The notes under the pieces were generated by a model that saw only the letters and a list, made by a program, of their open reading frames with translations, was not told the DNA's origin and searched no databases. From Bin5 sp965221145 (GTDB lineage Bacteria > Chloroflexota > Anaerolineae > Caldilineales > Caldilineaceae), in assembly GCA_965221145.1 (NCBI GenBank), contig OZ244877.1:3906001-3970000 (forward strand): a stretch of 64,000 nt of DNA. Direction: 5' to 3'. This document shows, piece by piece, positions 9,155 to 20,900 of this stretch (the first letter of the stretch is position 1; each line of letters begins with the position of its first letter). The position numbers were made by a program, and so were the translations under genes.

Positions 9155-9835
9155 TCACTCGATTTCCTCTTCCTCTTCCTCCCAAACCGCGCCACCGTAC
9201 GCATCGACACATTGAAGCATGTGTTCGTCAAGCGCATTCAGTACCTGGACCATCTCCTCCGCCGACATATACTCAGGGGAGATCCGGGTCTTGAATGTGG
9301 TGAGAAACCGGCCATATCGGGCCAGGAAGTGGCATCTCTTTCTGCTTAAATCTGCGTCATGGCTCCTGTAGTAGGCACAGCCAATGTGAAACGCATCGGC
9401 GGACAGAGCGGCCTGAGCCATATCGGGCTTCACCCATGGAGTGAGACGTTCTGCGTCATAGAACATGCCCGGAAATTGTCGATTGAAAACAGTTGCCGCT
9501 TTTTCAGGCGTCCTGTAAGCCAGGATTCCATGACCTGCTGGGATGCCGGGGACAGGCCCATGGGGCCCAAACACAGCCCTAATGCCGCCAAGCGCATTGC
9601 CCGGCAGACTGCCGGTTATATCATAGGTCCCACTCCTTATATGCCGCCATCGAGTTGGGAAGTCCGACTCAGCCAGCGAACAGGTATATAGGTGTGATTC
9701 CACCCGTCCGCGAAGCTGTGACGATGGTCGTGGCTCCCGACAGGCTGACAGAAGAGTCAAGGCCACCATGAAGACCAGGCAGGCCAAGCCATACAATTTG
9801 TGCCGGACGAACAGGCCATTGCAAGCGCGCATCAT
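9155..9835 (-). CDS. Lipoprotein, candidate immunity gene downstream of the type-44-like rhs tip
   Basis: 226 aa from the ATG at 9835, chosen because AGGAGG lies just upstream; an in-frame start at 9877 lacks this. The signal is MMRACNGLFVRHKLYGLACL with hydrophobic VFMVALTL and lipobox LLSAC. The body contains a repeated cysteine-containing pattern (HLYTCSLAE, HIGCAYYRSHDADL, HMLQCVDAYGG) and ends in a run of seven glutamates interrupted once. No known domain is recognised. It is the first gene after the rhs module ending at 10165, with a 329-bp gap. An immunity role is positional inference only. Confidence 0.72.
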   Translation of the reverse strand: MMRACNGLFVRHKLYGLACLVFMVALTLLSACREPRPSSQLRGRVESHLYTCSLAESDFPTRWRHIRSGTYDITGSLPGNALGGIRAVFGPHGPVPGIPAGHGILAYRTPEKAATVFNRQFPGMFYDAERLTPWVKPDMAQAALSADAFHIGCAYYRSHDADLSRKRCHFLARYGRFLTTFKTRISPEYMSAEEMVQVLNALDEHMLQCVDAYGGAVWEEEEEEIE

Positions 9836-10164
9836 AACAACCTCCTGATTCGTTTCTTCAACAATCTTCAGCAACAAGCCACTTCTTATGGCCTGAGAGG
9901 GCAGCCCCGTTGTCTAACTCACGGCGCTACACAGCGACCGCTCCGACGGTCGCCGATACGGTTTGCATCAGTGGCATTTGCGCTGTCAAACGCTAGCTGC
10001 ACAATCGCCTCCGTCCGCTCTCCAGGTCCCGCCAATGTTTCCTGATTCTCAGATAAGGCCCGTAGCTTGCGCATATATCCAGGACAGGCAAGACTACTGA
10101 GTTTCATAGCGACGCCGGTGCAAAAGGGCGTGGCTTAGAATGCGCCCTGCATCGGCATCAGTTT
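9836..10164. other. Intergenic region without a recognised gene
   Basis: 329 bp between the rhs pseudogene stop and the next lipoprotein start, apart from the latter's Shine-Dalgarno site (9840-9846 region). A 62-codon minus-strand open frame (10107-9919) lacks a ribosome site and recognisable features, so I do not call it. Confidence 0.5.
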
Positions 10165-13100
10165 CTAATTCTCCCAGGCCGAACATGATGGCGAAACATT
10201 TGACAATGGACAGCGAGGCAATTTGTCAGCGTGGTCATCGAATACTCGCCAGAAGGTCTCGTAATCCAGTTGTTGCTCGGGTTGGCTAACCCCGGTATAC
10301 AATGCAAAACCCACTTTGATCGATTCATGGTCGTACGGGTCATCCCCAAAGTAGGGCGATCCCAACCAATCGGATTCCAGGGGGCCATTAAAGAATAGGT
10401 AATCCCCAATTTGAGCGATACCGGCGCCGGTTAGCATCTCAAATTCCTCAAAACCGATAACTTTCGCGAAATATCCGTAGTGAATGTTCGACCAGATGTC
10501 GTAGCGATAGGCATATTCACCACGCTGATGCCATGGACCGAATTCCTCTAAGATCTCTTCCTTGTAATCCCAATCTCTTCCGGTCCCTACTCTCTCGGCC
10601 CATAGGTAGTATGCCGCCAGTCCGGCAACAGCCCAGCCCGTTGCCCAGAGAGAGTCGGGATGCTCTGCGTGTATCTCGGCGAAGCCATTCCTTATTTTTA
10701 CAGCAGACTTGATGCCAGCTATAGTGCGAGCATTGTCATTCATTTTGTCGACAATGAATTCTCCTACGCTCTTTTTTACACCCGTATACCTGATCCAATC
10801 TGCGTCCGTCCAGGAGCCTCCGTGCCCACTACCGCGGATCGCAAGCGAGATGAGCCTGTCGCGCTGGTCCTCAACAGTTGGTTCTCGTCCACCATGTTTA
10901 TCCTTGAACTCTTGTACCCAAGCCGAGCCTAGAGCCTCATGTCCCGTCGGGTCCGTGTACTTGAGCGGATTGCCGCGCGCATAGAGGAAGCGGTTGTAGT
11001 TAATCACCTGACCGGCGCCGGGCACCAGCGAATCCGGCGAGATGAACGTGCCGAGTGTGGGATCGTAGTAGCGGGCATTGTAGTAGAGCAGGCCGGTGGC
11101 GTCGGACTTCTGCCCGGTGAAGGTGCGGTCGGTCTGGAGGTCGCCCGTGGCGGCGCGCTCTGAGCCGTAGGCGTAGTAACGGCGGCTGGCCTCTACGGCT
11201 GACCCCGCGGTCGTCAGGGAGGTGCTGCCCAGATGGTCGCCGTGCAGATGATACAGCGTGCCGCCGCGCTTGACCGCAACGCGCAGCCCGCCGAAGCTGT
11301 AGTGGCTGATCGCGGTCGTTACGCCATCCGTCACCTCCTCCTCATAGTGGCCGAAGAAGGTATAGGTCGTCGTCGTGCCGCTGACCTTCTTGACGCGCGC
11401 GCCTCCCACGCCGTACCAGTACTGCTCGACCAGGTCGCCGTTGTTGTCCTGCACCTGCGACAGCCGGTTCTCAGCGTCCCACACCAGCGTCTGCTGGCTA
11501 TCGAGACCCTTGTTGCGCGTGACCATATTGCCGTTTTCTCAGCCTTCGCGCAGTGTCCGGCAGATGGAGTGCGCTCAGGCTTCGGTCATAGTCGAAGCGG
11601 TCGAAGTCGCCGATGCGGTCGACCGCATGGTACGGCCCGGCGTCGTAGTAGTTGTACACCTGCCCATTGAAGGAGGTCAGCCGGTTGGCCGCGTCGTAGC
11701 TGTACGTGCGCCCATACGCGCTGGTCAGCCGACCCAGACCGTCGTAGCCGAACGTGTAGCTCGTCGTATCCTCGGTCAACGCGGTGATGTCGCCGAAGCT
11801 GTTGTAGGCGTAGCTGCGGCTCAGGCGCTCGCCGCCGCCCTCGCTCAAACCCACCTTCAGGCTCTCCAGCATGCCGCCGTTGCGCTTGACCGTCCACGGA
11901 TAGTAGCTCTGCGTGCGCCACAGGTTGCCCGCCGCCGGCAGACGCAGCGCGGTCATGCGCCCGGCCTCGTCAAAGCTGACCTTGTCCACCAGCTCGCCAT
12001 GCACCGAACTGGTCAGCCCGACGGCCGCGCCCGGACTGCCGTACTCCGTCGTCACCACCTCGCCGCCGTGATAGGTGACCGCGGTCGGGCGGTGGTAGTC
12101 GTCATAGCTGAAGCTGCTGCTGCGCGTCAGGCTGTCTATCGTGACCGTCACGCGGTTGAGACGGCTGTAGCTGTCGTAGCTATAGCTGCGGCTCACGTTG
12201 GCGTTGGCGACGCTCTGCACGCGCCCCTGCGGATCGTAGGCGTAAGAACTGTCGAGGTCGGAATCGGCCACCGTGGCCGCGCAGCTCTCATCCGTGCGCT
12301 GCACGCGGCCCCTCATGCGCCCCAGGTCGTCATAATAGAGGCAGCTGGTCTGGTCGCGCGCGTCGGTCTGGCGCGTCAGCTGGCCGAGCGTGTTGTAGGC
12401 ATAGCTCCAGTTGCCCAGGTCCGCGTCGCTCATGCCCGTCTTGCGGCCCAGGAAGTCGTAGTCGACGCTGCTCGTGCGCTGCCAGCGGCGCTCGCCCCCG
12501 TCGCGGCGGTAGACCTGCGTCAGCCGGTCGGCCGCGTCGTACGCGAGCGAGATCTCGGCCGCCAGCGTCCATTCGTCGCCGCCCGGCGTGTAGCTGCGCA
12601 ACAGCGTGGTGCGCCCCATCTGGTCCTGCTGCTGCCAGCTGAGCATGCGCCGCTCATCCTCGCCCTCGCTCCCGCCGATCACCGAGGCGGTCAGGCCGTT
12701 GTAGTGAAAGGTCGTCATGCTGCCGTTGGGCGCAATCGTGCTGACGGGGCGGCTGAGGCCGTCGTAGCTCGTGGCGCTGTAGCCGGCCTCCCAGTCCGGC
12801 TCATGCACCCATCTGAAGGCGACCGCGCGCGGCACGCCCGTGCGCAGTAGCCGTCCCAGCCCGTCGTAGCCGTAGTCGACGACCGTCTCCAGCCGGTTCT
12901 CCACCTCGGAACAGCCGTGCAGCGTCGTCTGCCAGCCCTGGCGCGGGCTTTGCTGCTGGATCAGCTGGCCGAAGCCGTCGTAGAGTTTGCGCACAAAGTT
13001 GCCCTCGCAGCGCGGCTGGCTCTGGGTGACGATGACGTTGGCGCTCTGCCCCATGCTGCCCCAGGTGTAGTAGCGCCAACTCGTCTGCGCCTGGTCGCGG

Positions 13101-13369
13101 TCCGGGTAGCCCACCCCCTTCTCCCAGCGGTGGCTGGCGCGGCCAAACTCGTCGTAGGCCTGCTGCGTGCAGACCGCGTCCACCGCGCAGAACTCCTGTA
13201 TCGCGCCCCAGAAGCCGCCGGCCGCGCGGCCGGCTATCGTGGCGCTGCTGAGCGTCGTCAGCGAGGTACTGCCGAGATGGTCGCCGTGCAGGTGGAAGAG
13301 CCGGTTGCCGCGCTTGACCGCCACGCGCATGCCGCCGAAGGGGAGTTGGAAGGGAAATACGACTGACAA
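10165..13369 (-). pseudogene. Chimeric, frameshifted rhs gene with polymorphic toxin type 44-like tip
   Basis: Minus-strand rhs module broken into two frames. The upstream part (13369 to about 11580) and the downstream part (11526 to 10165) are offset by a net 46-nt insertion at about 11539-11587. That insertion replaces three bases in the otherwise conserved ANGNMV region. The 5' end is a recombinant: a piece of the late core (GGMRVAVKRGNRLFHLHGD) is joined directly to the earlier segment GGFWGAIQEFCAVDAVC. The core ends NPLKYTDPTGH, followed by a unique 257-aa tip with RDWDYKEEI, YDIWSNIHYGYF and GAGIAQIGDYL. The NIHYGY pattern matches my recollection of bacterial toxin family 44 (Ntox44), which should be confirmed with a profile search. 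No secretion signal is present. Confidence 0.85.
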
Positions 13370-13416
13370 GAGACAATTCTGGCGATTGGCCAGTTGACAC
13401 GTGGTCTGTCAAAACC

Positions 13417-13440
13417 GGCGATTTCAAAGTTGAAATCGCC
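13417..13440. other. Perfect inverted repeat (hairpin)
   Basis: GGCGATTTCAA-AG-TTGAAATCGCC forms an 11-bp perfect stem with a 2-nt centre. It lies between the left end of the insertion sequence and the 5' junction of the rhs pseudogene. Neither side carries a convincing T-run, so it is not called a terminator. Confidence 0.6.
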
Positions 13441-13525
13441 TTGCCGTTTTCGGGCGTTTCGTGCGCGACCTGGAACTTGACCGCAGCGGTGCGTCGTCGC
13501 TATCTCCTGGCCACAAGTCTTACTA

Positions 13526-14588
13526 TTAGGACTTTCGCTAAATTGGCTGAAAAGCCGGGATAGTCGGGTTGCGAAGTTGGGTTCGCAGATAATCGCTGAA
13601 TAAGTCAGTGCGAACGCGATAGATGGTTTTGTTGAGCAAGGTAGCTTGGAACTTCAGGGAAAGCCAAGCATGGTAACAACAAGCGAGGTGATTGCGCTGC
13701 GAACGAGCTTTGCGACATTGGCATTTGGCAGTGCCCGTCAGTTGCTTCAGTTCTCTGTGAAATTCTTCGACCTGCCAGCGCAACTCGTTCGCTTTTTGAG
13801 CGACTTGCGTGATCACAGTCTCATCCAGATCATTGGTAATGACCCAGTCAACGTCGCCGTTTGTGGCAACTAGCTTGAACAATTTCACTTTGAACGGCAC
13901 TTTCTTGAGCTTGACAATCATGCCATGCTGAAGCCGTTCGTCGCTCCAATCGATCTCATCGAGATGAATATAGCCATCTTCTTTGCTCAAACTGACCAAG
14001 CGGTTGGCTTTGAGTGTGGTGTAGAAGGTCAATCCCAGACGGTCAACCAGCTTCAAGTTCTGCCAGGAGCCATACCAACTATCAAACAGCACGGTCTTGG
14101 CCTGAACCTGTTTGTCACTGACGGCTCGCAGCAGCATCTCTTGAAAATGGTCGTTCTTTGTCTTCCCATCTGCTTGCTTGGCGTAGATGCGAAAATCAAG
14201 CGGATAATGCTCGCCCTCTTCACCACTGGTGTGAACCAGATTCACCACACCGATGCCGCGCACCAGACCCCCTTCAGCGCCACTGTATTGCAGTTTTACC
14301 ATGTCAATTGACCGTGAATAGCGTTTGTCTTGTACACTGTCGTCAATGATCAGGTACGCGTCCGGACTGTCGTCGATCAGTCCTTCTACCAGTTCCCATA
14401 GATGCCTGGCTGTGTGCCGCTCTCTCTTCAGGTAATTGCTGACCACATCGTGGCTCGTGCCTTCCAGATGTTCAGCCAAGTTGCTACAGGTGTAGTTGAT
14501 CGGTGTGCTGACAAGGTATTCGACATACTTCTGTTTTGTTATCATGTCTCAAGTGTACAGCCTCTTGACCTCCCAGCGAAAGTCCTAA
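13526..14588 (-). mobile_element. Insertion sequence, DDE transposase, 1063 bp, apparently intact
   Basis: Bounded by 14-bp perfect terminal inverted repeats TTAGGACTTTCGCT (13526-13539) and AGCGAAAGTCCTAA (14575-14588). The trinucleotide CTA flanks both sides (13523-13525 and 14589-14591) and may be a short target duplication. The transposase stop codon overlaps the left repeat. It lies between the full-length rhs gene's downstream ORF and the rhs pseudogene. Confidence 0.9.
13538..14545 (-). CDS. DDE transposase (IS4/IS701-like)
   Basis: 335 aa. The first acidic residues are in YLIIDDSVQDKRYSR, typical of IS701/IS4-group enzymes. The second Asp is in KTVLFDSWYGS, with the downstream Glu in LRWQVEEFHRELKQ, giving the YREK-like helix. 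The region around KLQYSGAEGGLVRGIGVVNLV also fits. The product is full length with both repeats present, so the element could be active. Exact family assignment (IS701 versus IS4) needs a comparison with ISfinder profiles. Confidence 0.88.
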   Translation of the reverse strand: MITKQKYVEYLVSTPINYTCSNLAEHLEGTSHDVVSNYLKRERHTARHLWELVEGLIDDSPDAYLIIDDSVQDKRYSRSIDMVKLQYSGAEGGLVRGIGVVNLVHTSGEEGEHYPLDFRIYAKQADGKTKNDHFQEMLLRAVSDKQVQAKTVLFDSWYGSWQNLKLVDRLGLTFYTTLKANRLVSLSKEDGYIHLDEIDWSDERLQHGMIVKLKKVPFKVKLFKLVATNGDVDWVITNDLDETVITQVAQKANELRWQVEEFHRELKQLTGTAKCQCRKARSQRNHLACCYHAWLSLKFQATLLNKTIYRVRTDLFSDYLRTQLRNPTIPAFQPI

Positions 14589-14620
14589 CTATGCACTGAT
14601 GAATTGCTTGGTCTTTAAGC

Positions 14621-14983
14621 TCAGTTTGTTGTCCAGTATTCGGGAGCTAGCATATAGCACAGAATGGCAAGCACACAGATAAACCAAAACAAGAGTAAGA
14701 CAACCCCAGCAACTCGATAAGCAAGGATGAGGCGGGTAAACATGCGCGGATTTTCAGGCGCATTGTGGATAAACTCTGAACGGCGCCCCACAAAGTACCG
14801 ATCGGTCGGCAACTGAACCATCGAATCAATCTCGGCATCCGACATTCTGCGCAAGGTCTTATAGGCTCGTCGATAAAATCTGCCCTGAAATTCAACAACC
14901 TTATGTGGAAAGACAAGAAAGAGTACGATGAGCGCGCCAAGAAAACAAACGACAACGGCGAAGGTTTCCATCGACATGAGCAC
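14621..14983 (-). CDS. Small membrane protein coupled to the full-length rhs gene
   Basis: 120 aa from a GTG at 14983 (an ATG at 14977 is also possible), beginning 4 nt after the rhs stop codon, so it is almost certainly cotranslated. It has two membrane segments: about residues 6-27 (TFAVVVCFLGALIVLFLVF) and about 88-113 (VAGVVLLLFWFICVLAILCY). A cytoplasmic or exposed middle lies between them (RMSDAEIDSMVQLPTDRYF). No family is recognised. Its size, position and coupling make it the best candidate immunity protein for the Rhs tip just upstream. Confidence 0.75.
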   Translation of the reverse strand: MLMSMETFAVVVCFLGALIVLFLVFPHKVVEFQGRFYRRAYKTLRRMSDAEIDSMVQLPTDRYFVGRRSEFIHNAPENPRMFTRLILAYRVAGVVLLLFWFICVLAILCYMLAPEYWTTN

Positions 14984-14987
14984 ACTC

Positions 14988-17900
14988 TCACTTTGCGTTT
15001 GACTGAGGCAGTCCCAAAATGAAGCGGATGATGTTAAAGCGCGGCGTCAGCCTTGTATGGGTCACATTGCCGTAGATTTCCAAGAAAGGAAGAGGTAAAT
15101 CTATCTTCCCTGTCGCAAATAGCCAATACGCAGTTCCACCAAAAGTTGGTCGCTCTTTCCCCTCCTCTCTTGTGATATTCACTTCCCCGCCAACTCCCAT
15201 AGCTTCACCTAGCGACGCGCCAGCATTTACCGTGAAACCTTGGAACACATCAATGCTGCTTGCCGTAGGGAAATACTGGATATAGGCCGCTGCATCAGCG
15301 TTTAATCCAGTCGATCCGCCAAACCCGACGGAAAAGCCGAATGCCACATTGCCACTCTTGTCGACAAAAGCACCGAAATCTCCAAGAAAATCCGCGAATA
15401 TGCTAACATCACCCATGATGCCAATGGATGCGGCGCCTTCAGGAAGTCGCTTGTAGACTTCATTGGCGACAACTATCCTACCTACATATGTCCAGTCTTG
15501 CCAACTCAGCTGACTCGGGTCCTCTTGCAAATCCTCAGCAAGCTCTCCTACGTAATCTGCCCATATCTGTATGTCGGCAAATCGATTTGGAATTGGCCTG
15601 TCCCAATGATTTGTCTCTGGATTGTATCCGAATCCATGGGCCTCATACCAGCGGTTGTTCCAATACCACTTCTCTTCCCAACACTCCCGCGTCGAGCATT
15701 CGGCAGAATTAGCGCCACCGGAATCAGACGCATGCCCGCTGGGATCTGTATACTTGAGTGGATTGCCGCGTACATAGAGGAATCGGTTGTAGTCGCTCAC
15801 GCGCGCCGGGTTGGGCACCATCGAATCCGGCGAGATGAAGGCGCCGAGGGCCGGGTCATAGTAGCGCGCATTATAGTACATCAGCCCCGTCGCATCGCGC
15901 TTCTGCCCGGTGAAGGTGCGGTCGGTCTGCAAATCCCCCGACGCGGCGCGCTCGGCGCCGTAGGCGTAGTAGGCGCGGCTGGCCTCTACGGCTGACCCCG
16001 CCGTGGTGAGGGATGTGCTGCCCAGATGGTCACCGTGCAAATGGTAGAGCGCGCTGCCGCGCTTGACCGCAATGCGCAATCCGCCAAAACTGTAGTGGCT
16101 GATGGCGGTGGTCGTGCCGTCAGTGACTTCTTCTTCATAGTGGCCAAAGAAGGTGTAGTTCGTGGTCGTGCCACTGACCTTCTTGACCCGCGCGCCGCCC
16201 ACGTCGTACCAGTACTGCTCGACCATGTCGCCGTTGTTGTCCTGCACCTGCGACAGCCGGTTCTCGGCGTCCCACACCAGTGTCTGCTGGCTGGTCAGAC
16301 CTTTGTTGCGCTTGACCATGTTGCCGTTGGCGTCATAGTCGAAGCGGTCGAAATCGTCGATGCGGTCGACCGCGTGGTACGGCCCGGAGTCGTAGTAGTT
16401 GTAAGTCTGACCGTTGAAGGAGGTCAGCCGGTTGGCCGCGTCGTAGCTGTAGGTGCGCCCGTACGCGCTGGTCAGCCGCCCCAGCCCGTCATAGGTGAAG
16501 CTGTTGCTGGTCGTCTCCTCGGTCAGCGCGCTGATGTCGCCGAAGCTGTTGTAGGCGTAGCTGCGGCTCAGGCGCTCGCCGCCGCCCTCGCTCAAACCCA
16601 CCTTCAGGCTCTCCAACATGCCGCCGTTGCGCCGCATCGTCCACGGATAGTAGCTCTGCGTGCGCCACAGGTTGCCCGCCGCAGGCAGCCGCAGCGCGGT
16701 CATGCGCCCGGCCTCGTCAAAGCTGACCTTGTCCACCAAGTCGCCGTGGATTGAACTGCGCAGCCCGACGGCCGCGCCCGGACTGCCGTACTCCGTCGTC
16801 ACCACCTCGCCGCCGTGATAGGTCACAGCCGTGGGCCGGTGGGAGTCGTCATAGCTGTAGCTGCTCGCACGCGTGAGGCTGTCTATCGTGACCGTCTCGC
16901 GGTTGAGACGGCTGTAGCTGTCGTAGCTGTAGCTGCGGCTCACATTGGCGTTGGCGACGCTCTGCACGCGGCCCTGCGGGTCGTAGCTGTAGGAACTGCC
17001 CAGGTCCACATCCGCCACCGTGGCCGCGCAACTCTCGTCACTGCGCTGCACGCGGCCCCTCATGCGCCCGAGGTCGTCATAATAAAGACAGCTGGTCTGG
17101 TCGCGCGCGTCGGTCTGGCGCGTCAACTGCCCGCTCGTGTTGTAGGCATAACTCCAGTTGCCCAGATCGGCGTCGCTCATGCCCGTCTTGCGGCCCAGGA
17201 AGTCGTAACCAACGCTGCTCGTGCGCTGCCAGCGGCGCTCGCCCCCGTCGCGGCGGTAGACCTGCGTCAGACGGTCGGCCGCGTCGTAGGTGAGCGAGAT
17301 CTCGGCTGCCAGCGTCCATTCGTCGCCGCCGGGCGTGTAGCTGCGCAACAGCGTCGTGCGACCCATCTGGTCCTGCCGCTGCCAGCTGAGCATGCGCCGC
17401 TCGTCCTCGCCGCGGCTGCCACCGATGACCGACGAGGTCAGGCCGTTGTAGTGGAAGGTCGTCATGCTGCCGTTGGGCGCACGCGCGCTGACGGGGCGGC
17501 TGAGGCCGTCGTAGCTCGTGGCGCTGTAGCCGAGATCCCAGTCGGTTTCATGCACCCAGTCGAACGCGACCGCACGCGGCACGCTCGTGCGCAGCAGCCG
17601 GCCCAGCCCGTCATAGCCGTAGTCGACCACCGTCTCCAGCCGGTTCTCCACCTCCGAGCAGCCGTGCAGCGTCGTCTCCCAGCCCTGGCGCGGGCTTTGC
17701 TGCTGGATCAGCTGACCGAAGCCGTCGTAGAGCTTGCGCACGAAGTTGCCCTCGCAGCGCGGCTGGCTCTGCGTGACGATCACGTTGGCGCTCTGCCCCA
17801 TGCTGCCCCAGGTGTAGTAGCGCCACTGCGTCTGCGCCTGGTCGCGGTCCGGGTAGCCCACCCCCTTGGCCCAACGGTGGCTGGCGCGGCCAAACTGGTC

Positions 17901-20900
17901 GTAGGCCTGCTGCGTGCAGACCCCGTCCACCGCGCAGAACTCCTGCATCGCGCCCCAGAAGCCGCCGTCGGCGCGGCTGTCGTCGCCGTTGATGCCGTAG
18001 TAGCGCCCCGTCTCGTCGAGCGTGGCGTCGTTGGCGTTGTAGCGCCGCGTCGGGAACAGATGAAAGACATCCTCGAACTCGGTGCGGATGTCGTGGCTCG
18101 TGCCCTCGGTCCAGGCGCGCGTCACGTTGCCCACCGCGTCGTACTCGATGCGGCTGACGATCAGCTTGGCCGCGTCCGTCTCGCCGCAGCGGGTGGTGGG
18201 CTGCTCGCTCTTGATCAGGTTGCCGTTGGCGTCGTAGGCGTAACGCGTCTCGGCGATGCAGCGGCCGCGTTCGTCCAGAACGCGCTCCTTGCTGGGGCGG
18301 TCGCCGATGTGGCGCTGGATGAGCGGCTCTTCGCGGTAGTCGGTCTCGGCGCTGCGCAGGACCTTCTTGTCGGCCGCGTCCCGCTCCTCGACGCGGATCA
18401 GGTTGCCGAACTGCCCCTCGTACAAGTAGCGCGTATGGCGCACGCGCCTGTCGTCATCGCCGTCCCCGTCAAGAATGTAGACCGACTCCGACTGCTTGCG
18501 CACCCAGGGGCTTTCGTTGCCCGACTCGTGCGCGATCCAGTTGATCTCCTCGCGCTGCATCAGCCCCTGGTCGGGCGAGGAGACGGCGCGCTGCTTGAGC
18601 CGCCCGCGGCGGTCGTCGATCTGCGTGGCATCGTCCTCTTCACGCTGGTGATACCAGTTCTCGACAATCTGTTCAAGACGCGGACCGGCGATATTCAGCT
18701 CGCTGTCAACAGTATAACGCCAGCGCTGGCTCCAGGCGTGGCCGAGGTACTCAAACATGCCATCGCGATTGTGGCCCTTGATGCCGCTGTAGGCGTAGAC
18801 CGAGCGCGCTTCGCCGCCGGTGCCGTCGCGCCAGGTCGCCTCGGTCACGACGCGGCGCATGGGGTGATCGGTGACGCCGCTGCAACGGTAGCAGTCCTCG
18901 ATCTCCTGCATGCCGTAGCTGAAGCTGACGCTGCCGCCCAGCCCGTTGTCGGCCTCGGTCAGACGCATCGCGTTGCCGCTGCCGGCGTAGCCGAAGCGCC
19001 AGCTGCGCAGCGCCTGTTCGCCCTGCTTGCCCTTGCGCGTCACGGCGCTCAGCAATGAGTGGAGCTGGCCCGGCACGTAGGTCAGCTCATACTCGGCGAC
19101 GCTGTGCCAGCCGTTGGGGTTGTCCCAGGCCTCGACAACGACCGTCTTGAGGCGCTCCTTGCCGAAGCGGGCCTGGTCGCAGTTCTGCTTCTCGATCTCG
19201 AAATCAGGCCGTTGCTCGCGTACAAAGCGCACGCGCAGTTTCGGCTCCACGCTCTCGCCGGCGTTGGCGCTCCAGCGGATGGCGCTGGGGTAGACCATGC
19301 GGTCGTAGAGCAGATCATCGTCGAGAAACTTGACGCGCCCGCTGCTATCCTGGCGGCAACTGAACTCGTCAGTCTCCACATCGTACTCATACTCGATGCG
19401 GTTGCCGTTGGCGTCCTCCACCATGCGCAGATGCCAACGGCTGGCCACACGCGCGTGATAGCTGCCGGCGTCGTGGAAGAGCATCTCGGTCCAGTTGCCG
19501 AGCGGTTCGCCGCCGTGCGTGGCGGTGGCGGATTCGTAGGGCGCGACCTGATCGGAACCAAAATGGTAGACCGTGCCGTCGCTGCTGGTGACAACCCATT
19601 TGTCGATGTCGTGGCGAAGGTTGCCGACGGATGGCAGGTTGATTCCGCTCCACTCGCGGTAGGTGTGTTCGATTCTGAGGAAGCGTTCCGGGTCGGTGAT
19701 CCAGCGGTTGTTGCGATACTCGATGCGGACGGCGACATCGCCCAGGCTCAGGTTGTAGTAGTCGGCGTGAAAGCCGGAGTCGAGTTCGCGCGCGATGTGG
19801 CTGAGGCCGCCCAGGCTCCAGCCGTAGCCGACCCAGTTGGCCTGCGCCTTGTAGTCGGTGGGGCCGTGCAGGCTTTCGAGGTCATCGGCCACGCCGCTTG
19901 AGTAGTTGAGACTGAGGCCGGGCGTCATGCCGCCCAGACCGGCCGGCGCGGCGATGGGGATGCTGACGCGCGCGTAGCCGGTGAACGCGTCGCTGCTGAA
20001 GACCGCGCTGCTGGGCAGCAGGTCGCTGCCGTTGGTGAGCTTGTCCCCCAGCCCCCACTGGCTGAAATGGTCGATGCGGGCGACAAAGCGTTGTTCGTGC
20101 GCCCGGTATTGGCTGCGCGCCGGACGCCAGCTGTCGGCGGCGTCGGCGCGCGTGTAAAGGCCAAGCCGGGTCGGGTCGAGACCCTCGGCGATGAGCGCGC
20201 GCGCGTCGATGACCAGGGTGGCGGGCACTGCCAACGCGCCGACGCGGCGTCCGCGCGGGCTGAGCGCCTCGATCGCCCAGGCGCGCACGAGTTGCGGCTG
20301 CGTGTCGTCGGTCAGAGGCAGGGTACTGACGGTGGTGCGCGTGCCGGCGCGTGCGCTCAGCGGGTCCAGCAGCACGGCCAGCGTCTCGTCGCTTGCCACG
20401 CCCAGGAGGAGGCTGCGCGCCTGGGGCGCGAAGCCGGTCTGGTCGATGCGTGCGGTCAGCTTGAAGACATCGCCCGCCTGCGCTTGCGGCGCCTGCAGCG
20501 TGAGCTTCTGGCTGAAGGGCGCGGCGTCCAGATCGGGCAGCGTCCATTCGGTCTGTCCGTTGACCACATCAAGCGCGGGGTCGATCTGCAGCGAGAGGGT
20601 TGCGCCCTCGGCGCTGGGGCCGGGGTCGTCATGCACCGCGACGGTGACGGTGAATGGGTCGCTGGTGCGCACAAGGGTCGTCGAGACATCCAGCGTCAGC
20701 GCGCCGGGCGCCAGCATCGGGTCGGGGTCGGGGCTAGGCTCGCCGGGCGGCACCTGTACCGACGGCCCATCGCCCTGCGGCGGCGTCGCCGGCGCGGGCG
20801 CCGGGTCCGCCATCTTGGCCGCGGCGCGGGCAGCCGTCCTTTGAGGCCGCCCCTGCCGTTGGGCATGGGAAGACGCGGGCAGCAGCAGCGCCAGGATCAG

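Noticed and set aside
16815..19058. Long plus-strand open frame (747 codons) opposite the full-length rhs gene, rich in VAVAA
   Set aside because: It is the antisense shadow of a GC-rich rhs gene. Similar shadows occur at 6681-8021 and 11375-12850, at the same positions relative to the repeats.
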